From Halodesulfovibrio sp. (lineage in GTDB: Bacteria > Desulfobacterota > Desulfovibrionia > Desulfovibrionales > Desulfovibrionaceae), in the NCBI RefSeq assembly GCF_025210605.1, contig NZ_JAOARI010000013.1:1-64000 (forward strand): DNA of 64,000 nt, in the 5' to 3' direction. The first letter of the stretch is position 1, and each line of letters opens with the position of its first letter. Under the pieces are notes generated by a model. The model was given only the letters and a program-made list of their open reading frames with translations, did no database searches and was not told the origin of the DNA. Position numbers and translations under genes: made by a program. Positions 40,708-49,927 of the stretch are shown piece by piece.

Positions 40708-41835
40708 ATGTTAGATGCTGATTACTACACCCGTCTTGGATTGGGTAGTGTATTTGAAAAGGTTATGAACGGCGAACGGTTATCCATTGAAGATGGAAAA
40801 AAACTGTTCGACTGTGAAGATATAAATGCCCTTGGCGCGTTAGCGCATCACGTTCGTACCCGTATGCACGGGGATTCCACGTATTATGTTCTTAACCGTC
40901 ATGTCAATTACACAAATGTTTGCGTAAATGCTTGTCTTTTCTGCGCCTACCAAAAGGAAAAAGATGAGCAGGAAGGAGCATTTTGCTTAACTGTGGATGA
41001 CATTATTGCAAAGCTCGATCCTAAAGATGGTCTTCCGTATGATGAAGTGCATATTGTTGGTGGCTGTCACCCGAAACTTCCATTGAGTTTTTTTGAAGAA
41101 GCAATTGCACGTATTAAAAAAACATACTCGGATATTGTTGTAAAAGCATTTACCGCAGTTGAAATTGCACATTTTGCAGAACTGGAAAATATTTCAACAC
41201 AGGAAGTATTAGAGCGATTAAAAGCTGCTGGGCTTGAAGCAATGCCGGGTGGCGGTGCAGAAATTTTTGCACCTGAAGTACGTGAAAAAATTTGTCCGCG
41301 TAAAGCTACCGGTGATGAGTGGCTTTCTGTGGCGCGCGAAGCACATAATCTGGGTATTACCTCAAACTGTACCATGCTCTTCGGTCATCTGGAGTCTATT
41401 GAAGACCGGCTTGACCATCTGGATAAGCTCCGAAAACTTCAAGATGAAACAAACGGATTCTCGTGTTTTATCCCGCTTCCTTTCCTTACTGAAAACAGCA
41501 TGCTTGAGTTGCCGGAAGAGCGTAAAGGTAAACACACCGGTCTGGATAAATTACGGACTATCGCAGTTTCCCGCCTGATGCTGGATAACATTCCGCATAT
41601 TAAATCGTACTGGGTGATGCTGGGCGTTAAGCTTGCACAGGCTGCATTGCATTTTGGTGCAGATGATCTGGACGGAACTATTGTAGAAGAAAAAATCGGT
41701 CACGATGCCGGTGCACAGTCAGATCAGGCTATGACTATCCCGCAGCTGGAAGAGATGATTACTCGCTCCGGTTTTAATCCGGTACGTCGTAACAGTTTCT
41801 TCAAGCCCGTAATTGTAGAGAATCAGGAGGCGTAG
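40708..41835 (+). CDS. mqnE: Aminofutalosine synthase (radical SAM)
   Basis: Radical SAM enzyme that makes aminofutalosine from the MqnA product. The 375 residues hold the CxxxCxxC cluster motif as CVNACLFCAYQ near residue 72, GGCHPKLPLSFFEEA, and MPGGGAEIFAPEVREKICP, which separate it from MqnC. GGAG precedes the ATG. mqnC follows after 2 bases. Confidence 0.93.
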   Translation: MLDADYYTRLGLGSVFEKVMNGERLSIEDGKKLFDCEDINALGALAHHVRTRMHGDSTYYVLNRHVNYTNVCVNACLFCAYQKEKDEQEGAFCLTVDDIIAKLDPKDGLPYDEVHIVGGCHPKLPLSFFEEAIARIKKTYSDIVVKAFTAVEIAHFAELENISTQEVLERLKAAGLEAMPGGGAEIFAPEVREKICPRKATGDEWLSVAREAHNLGITSNCTMLFGHLESIEDRLDHLDKLRKLQDETNGFSCFIPLPFLTENSMLELPEERKGKHTGLDKLRTIAVSRLMLDNIPHIKSYWVMLGVKLAQAALHFGADDLDGTIVEEKIGHDAGAQSDQAMTIPQLEEMITRSGFNPVRRNSFFKPVIVENQEA

Positions 41836-41837
41836 CC

Positions 41838-42950
41838 GTGTTTGTTCATAGTCCTTTTCATGAAAACGACGCCGTAATTGAAATTTCTAAAAAAGTTCTT
41901 CGCGGCAAACGCATCGATAAAGGCGAAGCAAATGTTCTGTATAGTGAAGCAAGCTTGCATACTCTTGCATATCTTGCCAATCAGGTACGCTTTGCAAAAC
42001 ATCCTGAACGTATTGTGACATATGTTGCGGATCGCAATATTAACTATTCCAACATTTGTAGCTGCGCATGCCGCTTCTGTGCTTTCTTTGTTGCACCGGA
42101 TAAAGCAGAGACTGATGGCGGGTACGTCATCTCTAAAGAAGAACTTGGGCAAAAAATTGAAGAAACCATAGCTCTTGGTGGAACACAGATTCTTATGCAG
42201 GGTGGGCATCATCCTGACCTGACAATGGAATTTTATGAAGACATGATTCTATGGATTAAAACAACGTACCCATCAATTCATGTGCATGCATTTTCTCCAC
42301 CTGAGATTGTGTTCTTTGCCGAAAATGAAAATTTACTTGTTAAGGATGTTATTGCACGACTGCGTGCTGCCGGTCTTGATTCTATACCGGGCGGCGGCGC
42401 TGAAATTCTTGTGGATGATGTCCGCAAACGTGTTTCCCCTAACAAATGTAGTGCAACCCGCTGGCTTGCTGTGATGGAAGAGGCACACTATCAGGGGCTG
42501 AATACAACAGCGACCATGATGTTCGGACACGAAGAGACGTTGGAAGATCGTATTGAACATTTGTTTGCCGTGCGTGAAGTACAGGATAGAACAAACGGTT
42601 TTACAGCATTCATTCCTTGGACATTCCAGCCGGGTAATACCAATATTTCTTGCAGACCAGAGCCGAGCTCCGGCTATCTGCGCGTACTCGCCATGTCCCG
42701 TATTGTGCTTGATAACATCGACAATATCCAAGCTTCATGGGTGACTATGGGACCTGAGATTGCACAGCTTTCCCTTTCTTACGGTGCAAACGATTTTGGT
42801 TCTTTGATGATAGAAGAGAATGTTGTTGCGGCGGCAGGAACCTCTTTCCGTCTTACACGCGATGAAATTCATTCCATTGTTGAAGCTGCTGGATTTACTC
42901 CGAAACAGCGGACAATGGATTATTCTCTCATTGAAGGTAAGGAAGCCTAG
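41838..42950 (+). CDS. mqnC: Cyclic dehypoxanthinyl futalosine synthase (radical SAM)
   Basis: Second radical SAM enzyme of the pathway, 370 residues, GTG start with AGGAGG upstream. The cluster motif is CSCACRFCAFF near residue 72, followed by GGTQILMQGGHHPDLTMEFYEDM, typical of MqnC. It cyclises dehypoxanthine futalosine. Related to mqnE but clearly a separate family member. mqnB, which removes hypoxanthine or adenine, is not in the window. Confidence 0.93.
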   Translation: MFVHSPFHENDAVIEISKKVLRGKRIDKGEANVLYSEASLHTLAYLANQVRFAKHPERIVTYVADRNINYSNICSCACRFCAFFVAPDKAETDGGYVISKEELGQKIEETIALGGTQILMQGGHHPDLTMEFYEDMILWIKTTYPSIHVHAFSPPEIVFFAENENLLVKDVIARLRAAGLDSIPGGGAEILVDDVRKRVSPNKCSATRWLAVMEEAHYQGLNTTATMMFGHEETLEDRIEHLFAVREVQDRTNGFTAFIPWTFQPGNTNISCRPEPSSGYLRVLAMSRIVLDNIDNIQASWVTMGPEIAQLSLSYGANDFGSLMIEENVVAAAGTSFRLTRDEIHSIVEAAGFTPKQRTMDYSLIEGKEA

Positions 42951-42953
42951 TCT

Positions 42954-43796
42954 GTGCAGGAATCCAAAAAAGTACGGGTCGGGCGCATTCGATACCTGAA
43001 TGTACTGCCTATCTATCATCCTTTGGAATCCGGTCAGCTTGGAGAAAATTTTGAGCTGGTCTACGGTACTCCCGCAGAACTTAATGAGCAGATGGAAGCC
43101 GGAAATCTGGATGTGTCTTCCTGTTCATCTTTTGAATATGCGCGGCATCCAGAAAAGTACTTTTTGCTACCTGACATTGCGATAGGCAGCGCCGGGCCTG
43201 TTATGAGCGTGCTGCTGATAAGTCAGAAGCCTATTTCAGAGTTGGATGGGGAAGAAATTCTCACCACAGCGCAGTCGCATACCTCTGCCGCACTGTTACG
43301 GATGTTATTCCGTGATTGTTTAAAGCAGGATGTTTCGTACAAAACAGGCTCTGTATCTGACTATATAGATAAGGGCGATTTACCCGTTGCTGCACTATGT
43401 ATTGGTGACGAAGCCTTGCGGCTTGCAAACGACGAGCGTTACCCGTACCGGCTTGATTTAGGTGAAGCATGGCGAGAGTGGACTGGACTCCCTTTTATTT
43501 TCGGGGTGTGGATTGTCTCTCGAAAATCTGTTGAGTCTGGTTGTTTTTCGCAGAATCCTGTTGAGTTGTTTGCAAATGCTAAACAATGGGGACGAGACAA
43601 TATCGAATACGTTATCCGTCTCGCAGAAAAAGCAGGATATATGGGGAGCGATGGGCTTACTCAATATTTCAATAGCTTAGTGTATGATCTTGGTGAGGAA
43701 GAGCAGAAAGGCTTACGTTTGTTTATGAAACGACTTGCTGAGGCTGGAGAAATACCGTTCGCTCCTGAGCTTGAATTTTATTCCCATACATGCTGA
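42954..43796 (+). CDS. mqnA: Chorismate dehydratase
   Basis: First enzyme of the futalosine pathway; it converts chorismate to 3-enolpyruvylbenzoate. The 280 residues start with GTG at 42954 and contain VGRIRYLNVLPIYHPLE, DVSSCSSFEYARHPEKYFLL and TGLPFIFGVWIV, all typical of MqnA, with a binding-protein-like fold. The gene lies 3 bases after mqnC. Confidence 0.92.
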   Translation: MQESKKVRVGRIRYLNVLPIYHPLESGQLGENFELVYGTPAELNEQMEAGNLDVSSCSSFEYARHPEKYFLLPDIAIGSAGPVMSVLLISQKPISELDGEEILTTAQSHTSAALLRMLFRDCLKQDVSYKTGSVSDYIDKGDLPVAALCIGDEALRLANDERYPYRLDLGEAWREWTGLPFIFGVWIVSRKSVESGCFSQNPVELFANAKQWGRDNIEYVIRLAEKAGYMGSDGLTQYFNSLVYDLGEEEQKGLRLFMKRLAEAGEIPFAPELEFYSHTC

Positions 43797-43819
43797 TTTT
43801 ACTATCACTTACTAATGAT

Positions 43820-43854
43820 GAAGGGCTGTCCTACATATAGGACAGCCCTTTTTT
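43820..43854. terminator. Terminator of the mqnE-mqnC-mqnA operon
   Basis: AAGGGCTGTCC-TACATATA-GGACAGCCCTT followed by T residues, 25 bases after mqnA. Confidence 0.88.
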
Positions 43855-43875
43855 CTGGGTAAATACTGGGAGGGG

Positions 43876-44736
43876 CTATTTTAACGGGATTCGTATTTCG
43901 GTGCGTAACTCTGCTTCCGCAGTAACTGACGGGCAGTTGAGGTAGACTTCGAGCGGTGGATGGTTTGTAAGCTCTTCGCCTGAATCTGGCAGCCAGTGCC
44001 CTAAAATAGCGGTAAATGTTTGTGGCATGGTAGCATATGAACCTTTATGGATGCAGCATGCGTAGCGTCCACCGTGAATTACATATTTGCGTGCCTCACC
44101 TGCAACAACAAAGTTTTCCGGTATAGCCATGCAAGCATCATAGCGCAATTTTTCTTGTGGGGTTGTTCGCGGGTCATCATAACTAACCCCGACTACAGGT
44201 CTGTATGTTCCGTAAAGTCCGTTTGCTCTTGACCATTTGTGTAAGGTTTTGAATGCGTTTTTGCAGTTAGCGTAGGGACCTGTATGTCTCACTGCTGCAA
44301 CAGTGATTGGAGTACAATTTTTTATAGTTACGGTAAGATCAGAGGTGGGGAGCGTTGTGGTATTCATAAGTTTTCCTCCAGATAACGTATTATACTGTGG
44401 CTGTAGTTTTCTAAACTTGAGTGGTGGAAAGTCGAAGCGTTTTTTGAAAGCACGGGAAAATCCTTCTTGCGATTCGTACCCTGCTTCTAAAGCGATATTC
44501 ATGATCGATTTGTCAGTGAGCAGTAGTTGGCGTGCTGCCCGTTGCAGGCATAATCTACGTTGATATTCCTTTACACCTTCACCGACCATACCGGTGAAAA
44601 TTGAATGGAAATAGAGTGTAGAATAGCCGCACTGCTCGGCAAGCATCTCAAGTGTCACAGGGGTATCGAGGTGTTCTTCGATGTACCGCTGTACTTGTTC
44701 GATTCGTTTCCGGATATGTACTTTTTTGGCGTTCAT
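43876..44736 (-). CDS. AraC-family regulator with GyrI-like effector domain
   Basis: 286 residues. The N-terminal AraC domain has two helix-turn-helix units (EMLAEQCGYSTLYFHSIF and IMNIALEAGYESQEGFSRAF). The C-terminal half (about 125-286) is a GyrI-like/SOUL-type small-molecule binding domain with VTIKNCTPITVAAVRHTGPY, as in Rob and BmrR relatives. It probably senses a hydrophobic compound. No target gene is evident beside it: the cobalamin operon and mqn operon both have their own terminators. Confidence 0.88.
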   Translation of the reverse strand: MNAKKVHIRKRIEQVQRYIEEHLDTPVTLEMLAEQCGYSTLYFHSIFTGMVGEGVKEYQRRLCLQRAARQLLLTDKSIMNIALEAGYESQEGFSRAFKKRFDFPPLKFRKLQPQYNTLSGGKLMNTTTLPTSDLTVTIKNCTPITVAAVRHTGPYANCKNAFKTLHKWSRANGLYGTYRPVVGVSYDDPRTTPQEKLRYDACMAIPENFVVAGEARKYVIHGGRYACCIHKGSYATMPQTFTAILGHWLPDSGEELTNHPPLEVYLNCPSVTAEAELRTEIRIPLK

Positions 44737-44795
44737 GTTGATGTCTTTACCACAACGCGGATTGTATTTCTTGATCGTTTTTTAGAAATTTAAAT

Positions 44796-44834
44796 AAAAA
44801 ATGCGGGCAGAAAGTGAATTCAGCCCGCAATAAA
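44796..44834 (-). terminator. Terminator of the cbi operon
   Basis: TTGCGGGC and GCCCGCAT form the stem on the minus strand and a T-run follows. Confidence 0.85.
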
Positions 44835-44839
44835 AAATA

Positions 44840-45619
44840 CTACTTTCTAAACCCGTGTAAAAAGCCTGCATCATAAAGTTTTGAAAAATGTTCTTTGTTG
44901 TCCTCTCCGGGGAGAACAAGGAAAACGGTTTGGCGGTTCAGATTATGTTCTGCAACCACGTCGCAAAGTTCGCCGATGGTTGAACGGATAATCTTTTGCT
45001 CAGCCCATCCAACGCGGTAGGCTATGACAACCACTACGTCATCCTCAAGTCCTCCGGCGCGTAGTTCTTCAACAAGGCGCTCCGGGTGGGCAGCTGAAAG
45101 GTACACAGCCATTGCACAGCGGTGCTTTGCCATATCGCGTAGCTTTTCTGTTTCAGGTACTGGAGTTCGCCCTTCAAGTCTTGTGATTATTACGGATTGT
45201 GATTGTTCTGGCACAGTGAGAGGGGCAGCGGAGGCAGCGGCTGCCGCAAAGCTTGCTGTAACACCGGGGATAGTGCCGTAGCCGATTTGCTCTTTATCCA
45301 GCAAGTGCATCTGTTCTCGTATGGCACCGTAAAGGCTTGGGTCGCCAGTATGAACACGCGCAACCGTACCGCCGTTGCGGACAGTCTCAACGATTGCTGC
45401 ATGTGTTTCTTCGAGATTCATAGGAGCAGAGTCCATAACGGTTGCTGACTCTTTTGCACCTTCAATGATGACAGGGGGAACAAGCGAACCTGCGTAGAGT
45501 ACGAGATCTGCTTCTGCAATCATGCGGGCACCTTTTACTGTTATGAGCTCAGGGTCACCGGGGCCTGCACCGATGAACCATACAGGTGCGGTGTTCCATT
45601 CAGGACGTGTGGTTGTCAT
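44840..45619 (-). CDS. cbiF: Cobalt-precorrin-4 C11-methyltransferase
   Basis: SAM-dependent methyltransferase of corrin-ring synthesis, 259 residues. It shows the family's SAM motif VWFIGAGPGDPELITVKG, RVHTGDPSLYGAIREQM, and the GTIPGVTASFAAAAASAAPLT segment that marks CbiF/CobM. It is the last gene of cbiD-cbiET-cbiF and lies 17 bases after cbiET. Confidence 0.92.
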   Translation of the reverse strand: MTTTRPEWNTAPVWFIGAGPGDPELITVKGARMIAEADLVLYAGSLVPPVIIEGAKESATVMDSAPMNLEETHAAIVETVRNGGTVARVHTGDPSLYGAIREQMHLLDKEQIGYGTIPGVTASFAAAAASAAPLTVPEQSQSVIITRLEGRTPVPETEKLRDMAKHRCAMAVYLSAAHPERLVEELRAGGLEDDVVVVIAYRVGWAEQKIIRSTIGELCDVVAEHNLNRQTVFLVLPGEDNKEHFSKLYDAGFLHGFRK

Positions 45620-45636
45620 ATCTATTCCGTATCGTT

Positions 45637-46869
45637 TTATTTTTCAGTGTGGTTGCCTGATGCAGGCTTGTGTGCGCTGATTATAAAAATGGGGTTCATA
45701 CTGTCCAGCCGGACATCTCCTGCCAAAGGATGTGACGTAGCGGACTGAATGAGTGTCACCGCATATTCCCATCCAAGAGCCTTGAAGTGATTTTTGGCAA
45801 TCTCAAGGCTTGAGAGTAAGGTACAGTTGGCAACAATAATTCCGTTTTGTCGAAGCCTGTCGCAAAGCGGTTCAAGTAGTGTGCTGTCTGAACCAAGTCC
45901 GCCACCGATAAAAATTCTGTCGGGTGTCGGGAGGTCGTCGAGGTTCTTTTGCGCGTCGCCATGTCGCACGTCAACATTGACTGCCCCGAATCGGGCACGG
46001 TTTTGACGAATCAAATCTATCCGTTCGCTCTTACGCTCAATTGCATACACCGCTCCTTTTGAAAGAAGATGTGCAGCTTCGATGCTGACAGAACCACTTC
46101 CTGCACCGATGTCCCACATAGTATGCTGTGGCTTCAGTTCAAGGAGACCAATGGACACTGAGCGTACTGGGCGCTTTGTGATTAAGTTTCGTTCCGTAGT
46201 AAGTTCTGTGTCAGGAATACCTATGCGCAGGGCATGCGGAGGCTGTCCGATGCGTTCAAGAAACACTGCATTCAGCTTGGAAAAACTGCGGTTGCTTGCT
46301 TCTTCAAGAGAGCAGGTTGAAACGACTTCGTTTTCGGTTCCCATATCTTCAAAAATGCTCATGCGGAACCAGCTTACGCCTCTATCTAGAAGCTTTTGGG
46401 CGATAACAGCAGGTATGTTGATGTTGTCTGTGAGCACCGTAATGTAGTCATATTGCATCACAGACGTATATAAAGGGACGTAGTTATTACGCCCGTGCAA
46501 CGATACCATATGCATGTGCTGCCACGACACTTTGGCTTTGCTGGCAATTGCCTGCACTGTAGCGGTGTTCGGGTGGATAATAACGTTTTCAGATCCAAAT
46601 TCTTTGATAATTCTGTCACCTATACCAAAAAAGAGCGGGTCGCCATCTGCAATGACTACTACTTTTTTACGTGCATGGTAGCTGGATGCCATAGCTTCGA
46701 AGACGCTGCTCAACGGGGCAGTGATAGCGATGGATTCTGTGTCGGGGGTAGCGTATGCCGCAAGCTGTCGTTTGCCGCCTACCAGTACGTCGGCATCTGT
46801 AATGAGTTGTTTGTGAGCTTCAGGGAGTATATCCGGGTCAATTCCAAGACCGACAATATGAATAGCCAT
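45637..46869 (-). CDS. cbiET: Precorrin-6Y C5,15-methyltransferase (CbiE-CbiT fusion)
   Basis: 410 residues that fuse two methyltransferases: an N-terminal CbiE (about 1-205, HIVGLGIDPDILPEAHKQ and ADGDPLFFGIGDRIIKEFG) and a C-terminal CbiT (about 215-400, MWDIGAGSGSVSIEAAHLL and FIGGGLGSDSTLL). The pair methylates C5 and C15 and decarboxylates the ring. Fusion (CobL type) is common. The start at 46869 has GGAG upstream; a longer in-frame start lacks it. Confidence 0.92.
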   Translation of the reverse strand: MAIHIVGLGIDPDILPEAHKQLITDADVLVGGKRQLAAYATPDTESIAITAPLSSVFEAMASSYHARKKVVVIADGDPLFFGIGDRIIKEFGSENVIIHPNTATVQAIASKAKVSWQHMHMVSLHGRNNYVPLYTSVMQYDYITVLTDNINIPAVIAQKLLDRGVSWFRMSIFEDMGTENEVVSTCSLEEASNRSFSKLNAVFLERIGQPPHALRIGIPDTELTTERNLITKRPVRSVSIGLLELKPQHTMWDIGAGSGSVSIEAAHLLSKGAVYAIERKSERIDLIRQNRARFGAVNVDVRHGDAQKNLDDLPTPDRIFIGGGLGSDSTLLEPLCDRLRQNGIIVANCTLLSSLEIAKNHFKALGWEYAVTLIQSATSHPLAGDVRLDSMNPIFIISAHKPASGNHTEK

Positions 46870-46907
46870 ACTATCTCCAGCAGGTTTCAGGTCGCAATAG
46901 GTGTGCA

Positions 46908-48020
46908 TTAAACAATGGTAAGAAGTGAGCCGTCAAAATCGAAAAGATACACTGTTATCTTTACATTGTTTTTTGCCCAATGCTGTGCTTTGTCTCGTGC
47001 GATGGTGGCTACGTGATGCAATGCAGCATCTTTTTTGGGGTCGTTACTGATAATATCAAGAACTTGTCGTGCGGTGTTCGCATTAATTATTTCTGGTAAC
47101 AGAGTTTTGTTGATACCAGCTTCTTGGCACCATGCAGCAAGAGTCACGAAATCTATAGGGGCTGTTTTAGCGTGGGTATACGCATGGCCTTGTGCCAGCT
47201 TGACGAGTTTTCCGAAAAAACATGACCACGCTGCACACTTGAATCCTTTTTCTGCCGCAGATTCTAAAGAGAACTGGGCAAAGTCTGCTGCTTGTACAAA
47301 GGCAAGCTCTTTCCAGTCTGGCAGTGCTTCCATGAGGAGTCGTTCGCTCCGCCTGCCTGTGGAAAAGCCGATGCACTCAGCACCCGCTGCAAGGGCTACA
47401 TCCATACCTTGCAGCACGGTCGCTTTCCATGAACTGTGGCTGTATGGCTTCACAGTCCCACGGGTTCCTAAAATGGAAATACCACCAAGAATCCCAAGTC
47501 TGGAGTTCATAGTATGCTTAGCCTGCTCTTCGCCTTTGGGAACAACAATGCGTACCTTGACTCCTCCGGCATATCCAGCTGCTGCACATGCTTCGCGAAC
47601 TGCTGCCTTAATTTGCTCTTGCGGTTCGGGGTTGATTGCAGGGTTGCCTGCTGGCACAGGAAGTCCGGGAAGCGTTACCTTGCCAACTCCTTTTCCGCCT
47701 TCAAGAATGATTTCAGTACGATCTGGTAGAAGCGATACGTGGGCTTCAATGTGTAAGCCGTGTGTTGCATCAGGGTCGTCGCCGCCATCTTTTATAACAC
47801 TGCCAACAGCTCCATATTCAGTAAGAATAACGGAGTGGACAGGAATAATTTTTCGATTGTTAGGCTCATCTGTAGCTCCGTTTTCAGGTAAAAACGGAGG
47901 GAGAGCTATTTCTAGTGATGTTACCGTTTGTTGCATAAGCAGCAAACGGAGTGCTGCACCAGCTGCCGCCGATGCTGATGAACCAGTGGTGTAACCTTCG
48001 CGTAGTCTCTTTTCAGCCAT
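46908..48020 (-). CDS. cbiD: Cobalt-precorrin-5B C1-methyltransferase
   Basis: Anaerobic-pathway corrin enzyme of 370 residues. It begins with LREGYTTGSSASAAAGAAL, the CbiD hallmark, and contains EAHVSLLPDRTEIILEGGKG and ILGGISILGTRGTVKPYSHS. Its presence marks the early-cobalt, oxygen-independent cobalamin route. It heads the operon; I saw no cobalamin riboswitch in the 155 bases upstream. Confidence 0.93.
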   Translation of the reverse strand: MAEKRLREGYTTGSSASAAAGAALRLLLMQQTVTSLEIALPPFLPENGATDEPNNRKIIPVHSVILTEYGAVGSVIKDGGDDPDATHGLHIEAHVSLLPDRTEIILEGGKGVGKVTLPGLPVPAGNPAINPEPQEQIKAAVREACAAAGYAGGVKVRIVVPKGEEQAKHTMNSRLGILGGISILGTRGTVKPYSHSSWKATVLQGMDVALAAGAECIGFSTGRRSERLLMEALPDWKELAFVQAADFAQFSLESAAEKGFKCAAWSCFFGKLVKLAQGHAYTHAKTAPIDFVTLAAWCQEAGINKTLLPEIINANTARQVLDIISNDPKKDAALHHVATIARDKAQHWAKNNVKITVYLFDFDGSLLTIV

Positions 48021-48175
48021 CTACGATGTATACTGCTGAGAGCGTTATATTGCAAAAAGTAGTTTGCTCTCATTATGAATGATTGGTGAATCTATAGATA
48101 AAGCTGATACGAAGCTTGTATTGTGATGGGTATTATCGATTTGATAAAAAAAATGAGGGTGATAATTTATACGGT

Positions 48176-48658
48176 ATGAATGCGCTTAATAACCTGATTC
48201 CATGCTTTTTTCAAAAAACTGCCGTTATTGTTTGTGTACGAATTATCCTTGGGGGATTGTTTGTATATGCCGGAGCAGGAAAGCTTTGGGATATTCGAGG
48301 GTTTGCGCTTATCATCGAAGAATTCGGTTTAGTTCCGCTTGCGTTACTGCCGTATGTTGCGGTGGGGCTACCTGTCCTAGAAATTGTGGCAGGTATCGGT
48401 CTCATTTTTAATGTACGTGGGAGTCTTCTGGCAATTACTGCCATGACGATAGCGTTTCTGGGCGTGCTTGGATACGCTATTTATGAGGGCTTAGCGATTG
48501 CGGACTGCGGGTGCTTTGCTGCTGGTGAAGTACCAGCTGGATATGATGATGGCAGTGCTTTGAAGGAAGCATTCATTCGTGATGTAGGATTGTTACTGGC
48601 TTGTTGTTTTCTTTTTGTGACATCCAAGCAAAAGAAACAGACAACGATTGTTTCGTAA
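48176..48658 (+). CDS. MauE/DoxX-like membrane protein
   Basis: About 160 residues with four hydrophobic segments. The motif IILGGLFVYAGAGKLWD at the start and ADCGCFAAGEVPAGY in the third loop are typical of MauE-type redox membrane proteins, which help form or handle disulfides in the envelope. The ATG at 48176 has only a distant GAGG; a TTG at 48116 would add 20 residues, so the start is uncertain. It is followed by a rhodanese and a C-GCAxxG-C-C gene on the same strand. Confidence 0.75.
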   Translation: MNALNNLIPCFFQKTAVIVCVRIILGGLFVYAGAGKLWDIRGFALIIEEFGLVPLALLPYVAVGLPVLEIVAGIGLIFNVRGSLLAITAMTIAFLGVLGYAIYEGLAIADCGCFAAGEVPAGYDDGSALKEAFIRDVGLLLACCFLFVTSKQKKQTTIVS

Positions 48659-48697
48659 CGCTTTTGTATAAAACAGTTTTGTGAACTGGAGTGTGTT

Positions 48698-49207
48698 GTG
48701 CGTAAAATTTTTGTTATTAGCATGTTGCTGGTAGGTGTTGTAATGCTGAGCGGCTTTATGGGCATCGGCGAATCTGAAGTAGAACTTGAAGGCAAAGCTA
48801 TTAAGCTGGCAAAAGAAGTTCAGCGTGGTGATTATAAAGTAATTTCTACACAGGAACTGCATGACGCACTGGGTAAAAACGATATTCTCGTAATTGATAC
48901 CATGCCGTACGAAGCATCTTACAAAAAGAATCATATCCCTGGTGCAAAACAAATTTTATTCCCAATTCCAGATATGGAAACATGGGATACTAAAGAAACT
49001 GCTGGTAAAACTCAGGCAGACTTTGAAGCACTCCTCGGTGCAGACAAAGACCGCATGCTCGTTTTCTACTGTGGTTTTGTTAAGTGTACCCGTTCTCACA
49101 ATGGTGCTGCTTGGGCACGTAAATTAGGTTACACTAATGTATATCGTCATCCAGGTGGTATTAAAGCATGGAAAGAAGCTGGTTACCCTGTAGATGAAAT
49201 TAAATAA
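48698..49207 (+). CDS. Exported rhodanese-like sulfur carrier
   Basis: 169 residues, GTG start with GGAG six bases upstream. An N-terminal signal or anchor (IFVISMLLVGVVMLSGFM) precedes a rhodanese fold. The active-site cysteine loop is VFYCGFVKCTRSHNGAAW, where the first cysteine is the likely persulfide carrier and a second cysteine lies five residues later. NVYRHPGGIKAWKEAGYPV is the usual rhodanese C-terminus. With the MauE-like and C-GCAxxG-C-C neighbours it suggests sulfur or thiol handling in the envelope. Its end overlaps the next gene by 14 bases. Confidence 0.88.
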   Translation: MRKIFVISMLLVGVVMLSGFMGIGESEVELEGKAIKLAKEVQRGDYKVISTQELHDALGKNDILVIDTMPYEASYKKNHIPGAKQILFPIPDMETWDTKETAGKTQADFEALLGADKDRMLVFYCGFVKCTRSHNGAAWARKLGYTNVYRHPGGIKAWKEAGYPVDEIK

Positions 49208-49802
49208 GTATTCAGAAGCATCACCTGTTGATGCTGAATTATCGCCTGAAGCTGAAGCCGTTGTTGAGCGGCTGAAGCTTCAGGCGGAAAATTTATTCGA
49301 AACCCGCGCATTGTTGTGTGCAGAAGCGGTGATGGTTACTTTGAATGAGGCGTTTGACGGTTCTCTTTCAGAGGAAGAAGCCATTAACCTTGGCTCCACG
49401 TTTTGTATGGGAGTCGGAACTGCCGGATGCATGTGCGGTGCACTTGCGGGTGGGTTGGCATCAGTAGGCATGTTTACGGGAAAAGGGCGTCTAGCTGACA
49501 GCAATGCCCACGCCCGTGATTGTGGTAAAAATCTGCACGATGCGTTTGTCCGTAATCATAAGACCACCTGTTGTCGTAGTCTTACTCGTCATGTAAAAAA
49601 TGATTCTGCTAAGCATTTTGCTCAGTGTACAATGCTCACAGGTAACGCTACGGAGCTTGCTGCCCGTATTATTATTGCAGAACGGCAGGACACACATATT
49701 ACGCCTCGTAAGGCACTGGCTAAAGGTCATGTGCTGGCTATGCGAGCTGGAAATGTACTCCGTAATGTTTGCAAAAGTGTCTGGCGGTTAGCTCACAGGT
49801 AG
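49194..49802 (+). CDS. C-GCAxxG-C-C family protein
   Basis: 202 residues, start ATG inside the preceding gene (14-base overlap). The family core is seen as LGSTFCMGVGTAGCMCGALAGGLASVGMF, followed by CCRSLTRHVKNDSAKHFAQC and C-terminal helices. Family members are thought to be redox-active, probably through their cysteines; none is well characterised. A second, more split-Soret-like member lies at 1215-1898. No signal peptide is seen, which is odd next to an exported rhodanese. Confidence 0.83.
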   Translation: MKLNKYSEASPVDAELSPEAEAVVERLKLQAENLFETRALLCAEAVMVTLNEAFDGSLSEEEAINLGSTFCMGVGTAGCMCGALAGGLASVGMFTGKGRLADSNAHARDCGKNLHDAFVRNHKTTCCRSLTRHVKNDSAKHFAQCTMLTGNATELAARIIIAERQDTHITPRKALAKGHVLAMRAGNVLRNVCKSVWRLAHR

Positions 49803-49854
49803 TTATTACGTTTGGACAGTTCGATTTGTAAGATGTGTTTCGATGTGTTGGAAC

Positions 49855-49893
49855 GCAAAAAAGCCGTATGCTTAGCATGCGGCTTTTTTGCGT
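49855..49893. terminator. Terminator of the MauE-rhodanese operon
   Basis: AAAAAAGCCG-TATGC-TTA-GCATG-CGGCTTTTTT, a long stem with T-run 55 bases after the last gene. Confidence 0.88.
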
Positions 49894-49927
49894 CATAGGG
49901 TCTTTCAGGTCGTAGAATAAAAAATGG

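Noticed and set aside
47035..47994. A long plus-strand frame opposite cbiD
   Set aside because: CbiD is certain on the minus strand; the plus frame is serine and proline rich antisense sequence with no ribosome site.
47994..48175. Cobalamin riboswitch upstream of cbiD
   Set aside because: I looked for the conserved B12-box sequence and found nothing convincing.
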